From contig CM055762.1 in NCBI GenBank assembly GCA_029465975.1, positions 4,356,832 to 4,420,831 of the forward strand: a stretch of DNA of 64,000 nt. Direction: 5' to 3'. The notes beneath the pieces are model-generated. The model saw nothing but the letters and a program-made list of their open reading frames with translations. It searched no databases and was not told the origin of the DNA. The translations under genes and the position numbers were made by a program. This document shows, piece after piece, positions 33,836 through 46,257 of the stretch (positions are counted from its first letter, which is position 1; each line of letters begins with the position of its first letter). The stretch is from Dallia pectoralis. Lineage: Eukaryota > Chordata > Actinopteri > Esociformes > Umbridae.

Positions 33836-36104
33836 CAGAGGATGGGGAAGAAGGGTGTGGGCTGTCGTCTTGAACGCTGCCGGTCTGAGAATGGCCTCCT
33901 CCGGCTCCGCTTTCCTCCGTCACGTTGGAGGACCCCGGGGTCGTGGACCTGCTGATAGACTGGGACTCCGGGTCGCTGGCTGAGCCGCGTCGCTCGTCCA
34001 GGCCGGCGGTGTTGTGCTGTTGCTGTTGCTGCTGCTGGGCGGCTTCGTCCGCGGGCCTGCGGTCCTTGTTGTGCACCCTAGAGTGGACCACCATCTGGTG
34101 GTAGGTCCTGAAGACACGGCCACAGTCCGGACACTCCGTGGGCTTCTCCTTCAGGCTACTCAGGTGGTTGTAGTCGAGGCCGAGCCCCAGGCCGTGGCCG
34201 CCGTGGTGGGGCATGAAGTCGCGGTGGCTGTCGAATCCCACGCCGTTGTCTTTCAGGGGCATCATGGCTCCGCTGCCGGCCTTGGAGCCGTGCAGAGCTT
34301 CGCTGTGCTGCCTTTGCTTGGCACCGTCGCTGATGCCCATCGCGTGGTAGTCATTCTTGTCTTTAGCGAAGGCCACGCTGGCAGCGTTGACCATCTCCTC
34401 TTGTTGCTGCTCGTGCTGTTGCTCCTTGGGCATGAAGGCGCGGTCCATGGCCATGCCTCGGGCCATTATCTGCCAGGCCTGGTAGCTGTTCAGTGGGTCC
34501 ATCTCCGCCACCTTGGCGGCAGCTTGAAGACGCTCCATGCAGCTGGACTTAAGCGGCGGTACCAGGTTGAGGCAGCCCAGAAGAGAACGTTTCTCCCCCT
34601 CGCCAAGTCCATGGCCCATGCCCGCCATGGGGCCCAGGAGCTTCCCAAGCATCTCCTTCTCCTTCATGGCAATGCCCGCTTTTGCAAGCATCTGGTGTTG
34701 CTCGCTCAGACCCTGCTTTTCCGGGGATAAGAACCCACCCTGCAGGCAGGAGATGTAGCGTGAGTAGAGGTTCGCGTGGGCCTCCTGGGCCATGCTGTTC
34801 ATGTTATTGACGGCACTGATGTCCTCGGCCGGGGGCTTGCTCTTGATGGCCAACTTGTTAAGATGGACCTTCATGTGGTTCTTCAGAAACCAGGGCTCCT
34901 TGAAACGACGGCCGCATATCTGGCAGATGTGTTCAAACGAGTCCTTGTGCTTACGCATGTGACCCTTGAGGAACCAGGCTTGGCTGAAGACCTGGCCGCA
35001 CACCTCACAACGGAACTCACTGGCAGTCTTTTCAGCGCCTCCGGCCACCCCCTGACCCGCGGCTGACTCGGCCGTGATGTGGGCTTTCTCCACGTGACTG
35101 ATCAGGTCCTCCTCCTGCGAGGCGGCAAACTCGCACAGGGTGCACTTGTAGGGCTTGTGCAGGATGCGAATGTGACGGTCGAGCTCCTCGCGTTTCTTGA
35201 ACTTCCCCTTGCAGAAGGTACAGCGGAATCCAGCAGGCTGGTTCAGGGCCTGGTCGTCCTGGGCGTTGGCCGGTTTCGGAGAGGACGACGGCTGGGAGAG
35301 GGAGTCCGGTGTGCCCAGGCTGGTCGGGGTGAGAAGACCACAGGCAGAACCGGGCTGTTGCTGCTGCTGCTGCTGCTGAGTCTGCGGGCCCAGGTGTTGC
35401 TGATGCAGCATAGGTTGGGCTGGCTGGAGGAGGCTACCGCTGCTCCTGATCTGTTTGTCCCTAAGGATGGCCCTCTCTTCCAATTCATGGAGAAGACGGT
35501 TCTCTTCTCGGACACGGCCGCGCCCCTTGCCAAGGTTTCCCAGCTTGTGAGTGCGCAGGTGGATTTTGAGGTTGCCCTTCTGTGCCGCCCGGTGGTCGCA
35601 GTAGGGGCACTTGAAGGGCTTCTCTCCCGTGTGCGTGCGCATGTGCAGCGACAGTATGCTGTTGAAGCGGAATCGCTTGCCACACAGCGGGCACGGGTAC
35701 TTCCTGTTCTTACGGGCATCGTCCTCGATGTCGTTCATCTGAGACATGATGCCCAGGTTCTGCCCGTTAAGGAATTGCTGCAGGTCCACACGTCCGTTTA
35801 AGTTTGCCAGGGCGCCCGCATCGATGTCCCGGTTGATCTGGTTGGCGAGCAGTGCCATCTGACTGCTGATCGGTTGACTGGCCAGGGCAGCGTGGGTCTT
35901 CTCATCCAACGGGGTGGCAGCTTTCTCCTCAGGGATCTGCTGTCGGTTCTGCAGGTCGGGGAAGGCGTGACCCAGCTGGGCTGTCAGCTGGTGGAGCTTC
36001 TGACTGATAGGATATCGGCCATTTAGCACCGCATTGCTCAGACGGTCTCTGTCAGAATCCGAGACTGCTGAAGACACACCAAGGCACAAACTTGAGTCCT
36101 CCAT
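33836..36104 (-). CDS. znf536: znf536 first coding exon (ATG to residue 756, zinc fingers 1-7)
   Basis: This exon encodes the N-terminal 756 residues of zinc finger protein 536, a nuclear C2H2 repressor linked in the literature to repression of retinoic-acid-responsive neuronal genes. The start MEDSSLCLGVSSA matches the human start (MEEASLCLGVSSA as I recall). The ATG is one base after an acceptor AG at 36107-36106. Further matches include SQMALLANQ, the NGRVDLQQFLNGQNLGIMSQ block and SNVTEESG. Zinc fingers have Cys/His at 138/141/154/158, 166/169/182/186, 295/298/311/316, 321/324/337/342, 366/369/382/386, 394/397/410/414 and 658/661/674/678. Polyglutamine lies at 243-250 and about 690-696, and human does not have it there as far as I recall. 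The exon ends TCTG|gtaaga, phase 1. The long plus-strand frames here are antisense shadows. Confidence 0.97.
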
Positions 36105-36130
36105 CCTGTAAGAGAGAAGGATATCACAAC
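36105..36130 (-). other. znf536: 3' splice acceptor in front of the znf536 start codon
   Basis: On the minus strand ccttctctcttacag|G precedes ATGG, giving a good pyrimidine tract and AG at 36107-36106. A single exonic G (36105) lies before the ATG. This means the 5' UTR is in one or more upstream exons at higher coordinates, inside or beyond the window. Confidence 0.85.
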
Positions 36131-36167
36131 GGTCAATTAACCTTAAAAGCTACAAAATTTTTTACGT

Positions 36168-36216
36168 CAAAGTCATTTAGCAGATGCTCTTATCTAGAGC
36201 AGATTACAGTGCATTT
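36168..36216 (-). mobile_element. Fragment of widespread teleost SINE tail
   Basis: The plus strand reads tcatttagcagatgctctta, then tctagagcagattacagtgc. This is close to the repeat tail common in teleost genomes (catttagcagacgctcttatccagagcgacttacag). It is the reverse orientation of the tail seen in the SINE at 4888-5042. No tRNA-like head is visible, so this is a fragment. It starts only about 60 nt upstream of the start-exon acceptor. Confidence 0.65.
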
Positions 36217-36374
36217 TAAAAGATGTAGAACAAACATGCATTGGAAAGAAGAACGAGATGAACTCCACAACGTTTTACTGGAATAAAAATACCTTGTTAT
36301 CTACACAGCGACATATTTTGATATCCAGTACACTTGTGGCTAGAAGACTGACACTCCCAAAAGTTTCTCAAACC

Positions 36375-36560
36375 AAAACATCATTTTGGATGCAATAATT
36401 ACACAGCAAGCAAGACGAGCTCCACATAATTAAGCTACTTGGGCCTATCCTATCAGAATTCCTCCAATTACACGCCTTAATGAAACGGAGCAGTGTCATT
36501 GTCATGAAGCTGCCGCAATGCTACAATTATGATATTAACAGTAGCACTTAAAACCAAGGG
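36375..36560. promoter_or_regulatory. Candidate conserved noncoding block
   Basis: Non-repetitive AT-rich sequence with gcaataattacacagc, cacataattaagc, ctccaattacacgcc and ctacaattatgatattaac. It lies 270-460 nt upstream of the start-codon exon. An intronic enhancer is possible, inferred from motif content. Confidence 0.35.
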
Positions 36561-36771
36561 GTTACTCCAGTAAACACACACGCGCTTATCTGCGCACTGC
36601 GACACATGTCCCAGTGTAATTCTCCATTAAAGAGGCACTGTACATTGGATGTGAATCACTTTGCTCTTGCCTTATTTTTTGCCTCATCTCATGGCGCGCA
36701 AGGAGGGGAAAACAACTGTTTGTGGTTATTGAACGGGTTCCCAGTATATCCAAGGCCTCGCAGCCATTAAG

Positions 36772-37264
36772 AGCCCGTTTCAGTAGAGTCTGTATTAGCA
36801 GAGGATGTTTCAGTAGAGCCTGTTTCAGTATAGCGTGTTTTAACATAAAATCTTTAGCAGAGCCTGTTTTAGCAGATAACCATTCAGTAGAGCCTGTTTC
36901 AGTAGAGCCTGTTTTAGCAGAGCCTGTTTCAGCAAAGTATGTTTCAGCAGAGCCTATTTCAGCAGAGCCTGTTTCAGTAGAGCCTGTTTAAGCAGAGCCT
37001 GTTTCAGCAGAGCCTGTTTCAGCAGAGCCTATTTCAGTAAAGCCTGTTTCATTAGAGCCTGTTTCAGCAGAGCCTGTTTCAGCAGAGCCTGTTTCAGCAG
37101 AGCCTATTTCTGCAGAGCCTGTTTCAGCAGAGCCTGTTTCATCAGAGTATGTTTCAACAGAGACTGTTTCAGCAGAACCTGTTTCAGCAGAGCCGGTTTC
37201 AGCAGAGCCTGTTTCAGCAGAACCTGTTTTAGTAGAGCCTGTTGTAGCAGAGTCTGTTTCTGTC
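36772..37264. repeat. 15-bp minisatellite (agcagagcctgtttc), about 30 copies
   Basis: Tandem copies of the 15-nt unit agcagagcctgtttc with frequent single-base variants (agtagagcc, cctattt, agtatg). The unit is a multiple of three, so one plus-strand frame repeats the pentapeptide AEPVS. That frame is stopped by a TAA at about 36989 and has no start or splice context, so it is not called as a gene. Confidence 0.95.
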
Positions 37265-37705
37265 TCTAAGCTAGGCCGCCGTATGTGACGCTATACCCAT
37301 ATCTTAAGAAGGATAATGGCTCGCTCATCCCTAACAACAGGCAGGGTCAGGCCTAAGAAACAGTAAAGGGAGTTCTGCTTCGGTCAACAAAGTATTGCAT
37401 AATATCTCATTAAGCTGATTAGCATGCTGCATAGTAACAGTGGCGGCGTGCTACAACCCATGATTACAATCATAAAAAACCCTTTCAGGGATAGGCGACT
37501 AAGTACTAGCATTAGGTCAGATCACTTTTAGGGGAGTGAGAGCAGTTTACATTCAGACTCCTGGTGAGATGCAGGCTACCAAGAATCTTAACACACACCA
37601 ACAAACACACCCATGCACACTAGCACACACACACACACACACAAACATGCAGCACTCAAGGACAATCTTTAAGATCTTCCTTCCTCACCTTTCTCTCTCT
37701 CTCTT

Positions 37706-37763
<58 letters not shown>

Positions 37764-39890
37764 ACTCTTTCTAACTCATGCTATCTCTGACTCCCGCCAC
37801 CTGACAAGGCCAGACGCAACAGTGTCCATGAATAGCGTTAGTTATTGGCCATAACTTCTTATCATACGGTAACGCACACATGATACAGACCATGTGGGAG
37901 TGAAGCACATATTGCTTTCGCACCCTGGCAGACTTTATTAGGGCCTGTCTGATCTTAAGGCATCCTTTTGTCTCACACGCTCTGTAGTCCGAGACACTTA
38001 TCTGCGAAATGTGGTATGTGGGCAGCTTCTGAGTACAATGATTTCTCCAGAACACGACTGCATACGATTGACAGCAAAAGTGAAATGCCGTGAAGTGAAT
38101 CGCGAGAACGGTAAAGACGGCGTTATTATGTGTGTAACGACGAGGCCTCGGCCGTGTGCACAGTCCACTCACACTGACGACGTCAGACGGGTATCGCTAT
38201 GGATATTTGCCCGCAAACGCCCCGTCCCAGGCGATTCAAAACGGCGACAAGAACACTGAGATCTCCCAATGATACCGCAGTACATTTTAAAGACAGTGCC
38301 GGGAGAATGCAAGAGGCAGATGGATCCGGTTTTCAGATAGCGGTCCCGTCCTGATGTTCAAAAAAGAAGGTGCGCCCTTTGTTCGACTAAACGAAGTGAC
38401 TCTTGAACGCGCCTCCCCACAATCCCGAGCAAACTCTGCCAATATCAGATGAGAACCGTTTTGAAAAAGCCTGGCATGCACATTGCCTTTTTGCCATACG
38501 AATCTGTGATTTAAACAAGACTGATGAGCTGTTGCTCATTTATAGAGATAGCAGCTTGCCCTTTTCTTCAATTTGATTTCCGGCCTTATCTTTTACATAT
38601 AACAAAGGCAGATAGACAATGGCTTTATGTGAAATGAACTGACGAATCCAGTTTGTTTTTATAACGTATCCTTGCTGACGAGCGTATGCAAATGTGCCCG
38701 CATTAATATGCTTCCCTTGCACCCAATTCATTTTATATTTTTTTCCTGATTAAAAAGGACATTTCTTATGTGACACCCCCCACCCTATCAACACATGCAA
38801 GAGGACACGCGCAAACGCGCGCACGCACATGCGCACCCACACACACACACACACACACACACAGCCACAGCCACATACTCAGACTCATAGCTTCTGACAA
38901 TTATTCGATATCAGAGTTCCCTCTGTGACAGCCCACGAAGGTGTCAGTACTCTTAGAACACAATGAGATCATGACAGTTTCATTTCGTTTAAATCAATCA
39001 AATGGATTTCCCGATTTTTTCTTGTTGATGAGAAGCGACGTTCGCGTCACAGCGGACCTTACAAAGCCTGAGCTTTAAAGACCGCAGGGGTCAAAAGTTG
39101 CAACTTCTTACCGTCACCGTCGGCAGCACACAAGCATCCCACGCACTCGTCACCCGCGAAACCGCACGTTTGACCTTGACATCTACGCCGTCCGACACTC
39201 GCGGAGACCCACGCAGACACAGACACACACATTAGCGGCTTCAGCTCCTGCTTTGAACTGGAACCCGTCTACTTCTCGTCTTGTGTCTCTACGACAACGC
39301 TCTCTCATCATCAATAAGACTCAGATGACGCCAGTAAAGCCACCGGGACTTCCTTTTGCACTCCTTTCAGAAAGGTGCACTTTATTTCAGTTTGTGGTTA
39401 ATATTCTCCGTGCTGAACTAAGTGGCACACAACCAGATTTTTTGCATCGTGTTTTTCTTTGCAAAAGTCGCACTGCAACGCGCGGCTTGATTACAGTCGG
39501 CATATTAAAGACAATGGAAGTGCATTTCCATCAGACTATTTAAATGCTCGGCGTGTTTCATTATCTAGGCTACGCATCGAGCACCAGAAATGCATGAGGG
39601 CACAAGTGCTCTTATCATAGAGATCGTGCAAAAAGTTAAAGTCAATATTGGACTTGCAGATTGACGATGACAAATGTGTACAGTCCACTGGATAACAAAA
39701 TAGACGATCATTGGCTATAGGCGAAAGACATTTAAATAAAGCATGCCCGAAAAAGCAGTTGGTAAGATTTATGTTTTCATAAAAGACAGGAAGTAGTTCC
39801 TGCAGTGATATTGATGGTAAATGTATTAACTGGGTCAAATAAATGCAGGCCAAAGAAAACTTTTTTGACATTTAAGACGAGGAGAAAGGA
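37265..39890. other. Upstream DNA with short microsatellites, no gene seen
   Basis: Contains CA runs at 37625-37644 and 38838-38862 and a CT tract at 37688-37757. AT-rich sequence with homeodomain-like cores lies at 37395-37480 and 38530-38760. A strong minus-strand donor-like site, gacg|gtaaga, lies at 39112/39111 behind CpG-rich sequence. It is a weak candidate for the end of a 5' UTR exon. Confidence 0.45.
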
Positions 39891-39894
39891 CGAA

Positions 39895-40240
39895 TCGAAG
39901 AGCCATTAGTACGGCTTTACTTTGTTATTTTGGCATGTATTGACAAGAACCCATTGACTAATTACAATGCCTCATTACATTATAATGAAGGTCATTGCTT
40001 TTAATAAATCAATCATTATTCTCCTGGCAAAACTCCATCATATTTTCACCAAATCATTAATGAATGTAGACTGGGAAACAATCTGAGGGAAAATGTGAGC
40101 GTTCGCCATATGTTACATGTGAATACTCAATATTTTTAAAAAGATTGACGGAAAGCAGATACGGCGCACTGCAAAAAAAAGACCTAATTTGAATTAGATC
40201 ACATTAAAGCTAATGTGATTTTTTGTCTCGTTTCTGTTTT
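39895..40240. promoter_or_regulatory. Candidate enhancer block rich in TAAT cores
   Basis: A long non-repetitive AT-rich block: gactaattacaatgcc, cattacattataatgaagg, tttaataaatcaatcatta, aaatcattaatgaatg and cacattaaagctaatgtga. The last is an inverted repeat (cacattaaagctaatgtg). With 29750-29960 it is among the best enhancer candidates by composition. Confidence 0.38.
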
Positions 40241-42095
40241 AGTCCGCCGCGGATTCGGTCCGTAGCAGGTGGTCCTGAGAACAGTTCTAATGAATCCAAC
40301 GGAACTTGTTGTTTTTCTTCCTCTCCACGCTCGTCGACTGAACTGGATTATTTCATACTATAATGAGGCGAACACAGAAAGTTTCCCAGCATAACAACCT
40401 GAAACCAATGAAATAAACCCGGTCTGTTTGTTGAAACTTTAAACCCAAAGCCCTTCACTACAACAATGCTAACTCGGTAGGAACTGAAAAACCCGGCATC
40501 GTGGAAAAAAAGTACAAACAAAACAAATACGCCAAAACGGCCGCTATAGACAGGATCCCAAGAACAGTATGAGTGAGAAATATGAATGGTCTCAACAAGG
40601 GACCTTCCTGTCCGCTCTCTGTCCCACACAATGTGACATTCAGGTCTGTTAAGAAGGACTTGTCAACAGGTAGTTCAGCTTTCAGCTCATCTCCAGCAGA
40701 TCACTACTTGGCCCCCGCCGAGGAAAGAGAAAATTGAAAGAAAACAGAGATGGAAAAATGCCCGTCTTTTTATCCCGCCGTTTGACCGGCTTTTAGGATG
40801 CCAAGGAGGAAGATCAATGGTGTACAAGCGAATTCCCACAGCTCACTGTCCTGATCAGCCACATCATCAACCCGAGCTCAAAGCTTTCCTTTATGCCAAC
40901 CATTCCTGGTATTATTCCGATAGCCGGCAGATGTCTGTGTGTGTTTTTGCCTCATGTGTACATCTCACAATAGCGCTCGCGGCCGCGTTGAAAGACGCAG
41001 CCGGCTCTGGATTCCACAGGTCGAGCTGAGCGGGCGATTTGCTGTCTTTAACGTTTCATAGTAGGTCATATCGAATGGCGATGCGGAAGTGCGTTAGGAA
41101 GACGAGACGCAGATGAACGGGGCATGTTTTTATGTAATGTAGAAGCAACCGCCTCACTGACACGAACCGCATGCTAACGCCGGGCTACGAAAGTCCCGGT
41201 AAAATCGGTGTCCACACACGGTCACTCTGCAGCTGGGAAATGCCTCCGAACAATAACCGTAGCGTGGCTCTCCGTGTAGGGTGGACCCTAGCTTACATCA
41301 CACCCATGTCCCGCCGGCACACATCGGAATACTATGTATCAGAAACAGAATACAATGACACACTGCCACTGAGGCGTCGCAGCCCGACACAGTTTCCTTC
41401 AGGCAGAGAGAACGAGTTAGCGACAGGAGGCAGCTAGCGCATGCTAACAGTTCAGTCGGCCTAACAAGCGGTTAGCAGTCTGCGGCGGGAATGGAGAAGG
41501 GCACACTAGCAATGCTGAGTGACTCACCCGTCACCACACTCTCCCAGACATTAGAACGGCTTTAATGTTGGCAAAATAATGTCACATCTGCCTGGAGCAA
41601 GTCAGCCAGCCCCGGTCCTTCCCTCCGCTCACGTTCAATTAGTACAAATGTTTTCTCTTTTCTGATTTCTCTTCTCTTTTTTTTTTACCTCTAAATGTCA
41701 TTATCACCTGAAATAAGTGAATATCAGAAATAATTGCTGTTTTCTCCTCTACATGCTGGTTCTGTTCTTAGGAAGTTTAGCATAATGGCAGAACGGGAGC
41801 TGTTGTTGTGACAGGTGCGGAAACCCAACTGGTAGGCAACGGAGACAAGGTTCAATTTAGTTTGTGAATCCTTTAATTGTGGAGTGGCTAATTAAAACAG
41901 ATCCTCTACACCCCTGACTATTCACCGGCGCGAGTGTGCATACGTCGGGAAGTAAACTGTGCATGCGAGCCGCGTAACGTATCTTACGTAATGGCAGGAG
42001 TGGAAAAGCCGGGGGGGAGGGGGGGCCTGGGTGGTCTTGACTTCAGTGTACTCACCCTCTCCTCAAAAACTGGAGTTTGGAGTTTTCACAAAACA
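40241..42095. other. Upstream DNA, no recognised gene
   Basis: Mixed sequence. A T-run lies at 41677-41686 and a G-run at 42010-42026. Frames of about 70-93 codons lack domains. CpG-rich patches lie near 40970-41030 and 41160-41460. Confidence 0.5.
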
Positions 42096-42139
42096 AATGT
42101 ATGGCTAATTAGAGACGCTCGTTACGGAAAGCAAGTCTG

Positions 42140-42540
42140 GTGATTATTTTACGTGGCGCCGCGCCGTTAATTTGAACGATTCCTCGATGTCTTCTGAAAC
42201 TCCGTTTCTCCCTTTGTCCTCGCCGAGTGAGATAAGAGAAGAGTTAAAACAGGTACGGGAGCCACATGAAAAAGCAGTTCTGTCAAGGCAAATGGGCTTT
42301 TTAAAACATTGAACCGCTGTCGTTTTAATACGACGCTAGATCTTCTTTACTCCCGTCACTTTGATAAAAGCCCCCGGAGCTAATCTGGAGGGACTTCACG
42401 TGAAAGAAACTTTCAAATCTCTGAGGCACTCTTGCCGAGGCACGCAGTTGTGCAACCGTACTTGGTGTGTCCATGGAGTCGTTTTTTAAAAGCAGCACAC
42501 ATCCTGTTTAAGAAAGCGGCTAATCTTATCGAAGCCATCA
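42140..42540. promoter_or_regulatory. Candidate conserved noncoding block
   Basis: Non-repetitive sequence with gattattttacgtgg, ccgttaatttgaacg, cgttttaatacgacg and gagctaatctggag. It lacks repeats and coding signals. The regulatory role is inferred. Confidence 0.28.
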
Positions 42541-44390
42541 GGAAGTGACTTGACTGGAAACGCTCTCGATTCTTTGCGTGTGTGCGTTTCGATGTCTTTA
42601 TTTTCTTTTCGCCGCTATTGTTCGCAGCTGCGAGCGGCCCGGAGAATAAATCATAATTCTCTCTCCCTCTCGTGTGACCCGAAGTCGGATATTACGGCCC
42701 TAATGTGGCACTTATGGAGGAGAGGAAAAGACAGGGAAATTGAGAGAGAGAGAGAGAGCAGTGCTCATTATCTGCATTAACAGTAAAGTGTATTTATTAC
42801 GGACTAATTGTGGCAGAGGAAGTGTGTTAGGAGGGTGCGGGGGCCTCTGGGATGCCAAGCAACATGTTTATTTATCTCACTTTATCTTTAGCGAGCGGGG
42901 AAAACTTCTCTTTAGATCAGAGAAACAGGAGAGGGAGGGGAGATAGAAAGAGAGGGGGGCGCGAGTGGATTGCCACCGTTTTGCGAGCCGGCAAGCAAGA
43001 AGTGTTTGCCTACATGCCAACGCCTCTCTGGGACAAGACTCTGATTAGGGGAGTAAGGTGAATTTGGGGAAACCTCAAAGGAGCACTTAAAAAACAGGCG
43101 TCTCTCTCTGAACTCCTCTACGAAAAACCTTGCATCATCCTGTTCGGCTGTGGCGAAACGCCCCGTGCCCAGAGGCAGCAGCTGGCCTTAAACCGAAAGC
43201 AAATTCAGCGGACACTTTTGAACGGTTGAACGTCGGGCAGAGGACAGAGGTGTGTTTTATGTTATGTTCCGCTGAGGTAAATGAGAGACGCGTATACTAA
43301 AGTGCCCGCGTGACTCAGTCCGTGAATTTCTCCGCCCTCTCTGACCTTGAACATGATCACAGGTTCGTCCTCTTGCACGGTGAGCGAGCGTGTATACGTC
43401 GTGCAGTCTGGGCGATTTCGCGTGCGTTTAATGACAGGTGACCTCTGTGTAAAGTGCATACAGCTTGTCTCCTCTCAGGAAAAGGGCTGTTTAAAAAAAA
43501 CAAAACAAGACAAGGCCTCTTCTTTAACTGTGCCCGTGCAGCATGTCTGGCCATAAATGATGTTCTTCACATTCTCTCTTTTAATTTTTTCCCCCCTACG
43601 CCCTCATCGTCACCAACCAGCGTTACCGTGGCGCTAATATGTTGTTTATGTTACCATGGCTGCTGATTGTAAATATTCTCTTCGAGAGGCATCTCCGCTT
43701 GAGCAATTAATCACGGGTCGCAACCTTGCTGTTCTATTCCGATGTCGGCGACGGCGAAGCAGCCAGGAAATATAAGGGTACGGCATTCTATTAAAACGCC
43801 CCCGAAACATAATCTTCCAACAGACAAATCCGACGTCAACAACCATTTAAATGGGTGTTCGTGTTTTTTGCGGTGGCCGAGGGAATCCATTGTATGTGTC
43901 GTGTAAAGGCTAGGGTGTATGTTCACCTGTTAGTGAGGTAGAGTGACAGTCAGCCTAGCCAATCATTAGTAGCGTCATGACATCTGTTCATCGGCCCCCC
44001 TTCCTAGTACCCGCCCGCCCCCCCTCAACCCGTCTCCGCCCCCCCCATGCCCCATCGACGCCCCTAAGCTTCCCTCTCACTGGGTTTTATTCAGCCATGT
44101 TTTCCAGTTGTATTCTTCCGTCAAGGATCGTGACAGCGGGGGCATACCTTCTCCGGTAACTGCCCAACTGTGGCACTTGACGGGGCTCCGGACAGGGGCT
44201 CCCACGTCTCTGCGCCCCCAGAACCAGAACCAGAAGTTCAGCAGGACAACCAAACCAATATCGCTCCCTCTCGGTGCATGGGCCATACGGTATCGCTGGA
44301 CCAAGACTCTTTTATCTGCTCCACCTCCTCTGTCTCCCCCCACCCCCGCACCGCCCCCCTGCTCTCATTAAACCCTCCCCTCCTCTCCAT
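42541..44390. other. Upstream DNA, no recognised gene
   Basis: A short GA run lies at 42741-42758 and a purine-rich patch at 42927-42960. C-rich sequence fills 43990-44070 and 44330-44375. Frames of up to about 90 codons on both strands are unsupported. Confidence 0.5.
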
Positions 44391-44394
44391 ATTT

Positions 44395-45060
44395 TCTCTT
44401 CTGCATCTGATTAAGTTAACAATGTGCCGCTATTTGCGTGTTGATTTTTTGCAGGTCTCTCTCCTGGATTCTCTCAAACACAAGGGCTTGAATCAGAGTA
44501 ATGCGATAGCGCAGAAGCCGGCTAACGCAATCTCCCGCGGATCCAGGTGTGCGCAATCCACTTTCCTCTTAATTCCCGCCCGTCATAATTTTTTATTGAT
44601 GCTTTATTTTTTTATTTTCTTTTCGGTTGGCGTTCATAAGGTTGTATTATAATCAAATCTGGAGCAAGAAAGCCTGTCTATTTTTATTAATTATAGACCA
44701 GCGAGGATGTGAATGTATTCCTCAAAATAGGTCGGCGTGCACTTTTCTATTCTTATCACATTTAAATGTCAACATGGTGCAAAGCCCTACAAATTAGTTC
44801 AGGCAGACTTCCACCCCCATTTAACATTTAAAGCTCTGTTCTGTAAGCTCAAAGTGTGATTTAAATCAGTTTACACACATAAGGAGATAGCGGTTTGTCT
44901 TTCAAACTTCCCATTTCAATACAGATATAACTGCCAACATTTGCCCGAGAATATCCCAGTTATGGGAAAAGGGGGTACGAAGATATAAAGCAACAGAAAC
45001 AATGCATTAGCCTTCATGAATAATAAATCCTCCGTCAGTCTCGGCGAGATCTAGGTTTTT
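44395..45060. promoter_or_regulatory. Candidate conserved noncoding block(s)
   Basis: A long non-repetitive stretch with ctgattaagttaacaatgtg, ctcttaattcccgcc, cataattttttattgatgc, tattataatcaaatc and tttttattaattatagacc, continuing AT-rich to about 45060. It looks like one or more clustered enhancers. The evidence is compositional. Confidence 0.35.
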
Positions 45061-46257
45061 AGCGTCTCAGCACAAATCCTCAGCTGAGTGGAATACATCA
45101 ACATCGGGGGACATTTCCGGAACAGTTATGCAAAGACGTTCGCGAGTAAATAACAATAATATCAAACGCATCTGTTATCGGGGGATGCAGGACAAAGTCC
45201 CCACAGACGAGAGAGAGCGAGTGCAATGGAGATGTGTTGTCCAGCATAGCTGGTTTGGACAACACCCAACAGTACCTAGTCACCTATTTCACTCTAAGAT
45301 CCATTCACGCAACCTCCAGAAGGCCACACCATGCAAAAGCGTCCACAGTCGTCAATAAACCATAAGATCGCGCGAGGATATGAAAACACCACGGAACAGT
45401 GGGTTCTTCCACAAAGGTCGGACGGCCAGACCTGATGTAGGTGTTTGTCAGGTGTGATACCCTGGTACAAGACCGGGATCATATACTTCTATATAATTAG
45501 ACGTGTGGCATCCTAGGACTTACGCTGGGAAGGCCAGTCACCAGAATCACTTGATAAAAAACACAAACCCAAATAAGGATTCCTGAAGAATTTGCCATTT
45601 AGCTCTGATCACACGACCGTCCCACAGTAATATTTCCATCTCTGCACAACACAATTGTTGAGGGGAAGCCAGGTCTTCTGGACGGTTCAGATACTGTTTC
45701 TTCAGCTCGTACAACAAGTGTCATCGTGGAGCCCTTTAAAAGGCATAATGGAATTCTCTCTTTGGCTTCTTTTACCCTTCTTCTCACAGGTCAAAGCAAA
45801 ACGTTTTACGGGCGTGCCTGATATGGGCGAGCTGAAATGTCAAAGCGTCATATGTCCTTTTTTATGCACAGATCGACCCCCTGAAGGATATGATAGAATC
45901 CGGTGTAAAGTGAGTTTGAGGCCCGGAGAAAGCCAGAGATGAAGATGAATATGTTTCATTGGCGCACTAACAGAGCTCACAGGGGGCTTACGGTCAGTGT
46001 ACGCTGGCAGGGGATGAAGCTTCCCCAAAGTTGAAACACATTTAGTTCACGGAGGAATGACCTAAGTGACCTTTACGTGGCATCCATTTGAGAACAGGTT
46101 CAGGGTGAGCGTGTCGGTGACAGCCAGAGTGTGGAACCCAGAGTGTGGAACAGAGAGCATGCCAAGACCATTGTCTGAATGTATACGTTTGTGTTGCTTG
46201 TTACCTCACACTTGTTTAGATAAGAGGATAGTCAACCCATTGTGCTCTCAGTTCACA
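45061..46257. other. Upstream DNA, no recognised gene
   Basis: Non-repetitive mixed sequence. A sequence like ttcttctcacag|gtcaaag near 45778-45790 resembles an acceptor on the plus strand, but no exon follows that I can support. No transposon family was recognised. Confidence 0.45.

Noticed and set aside
34014..35801. Plus-strand frames of about 240 codons across the znf536 first coding exon
   Set aside because: They are antisense shadows of a GC-rich coding exon. The minus-strand frame has clear zinc fingers and the plus frames have no domain.
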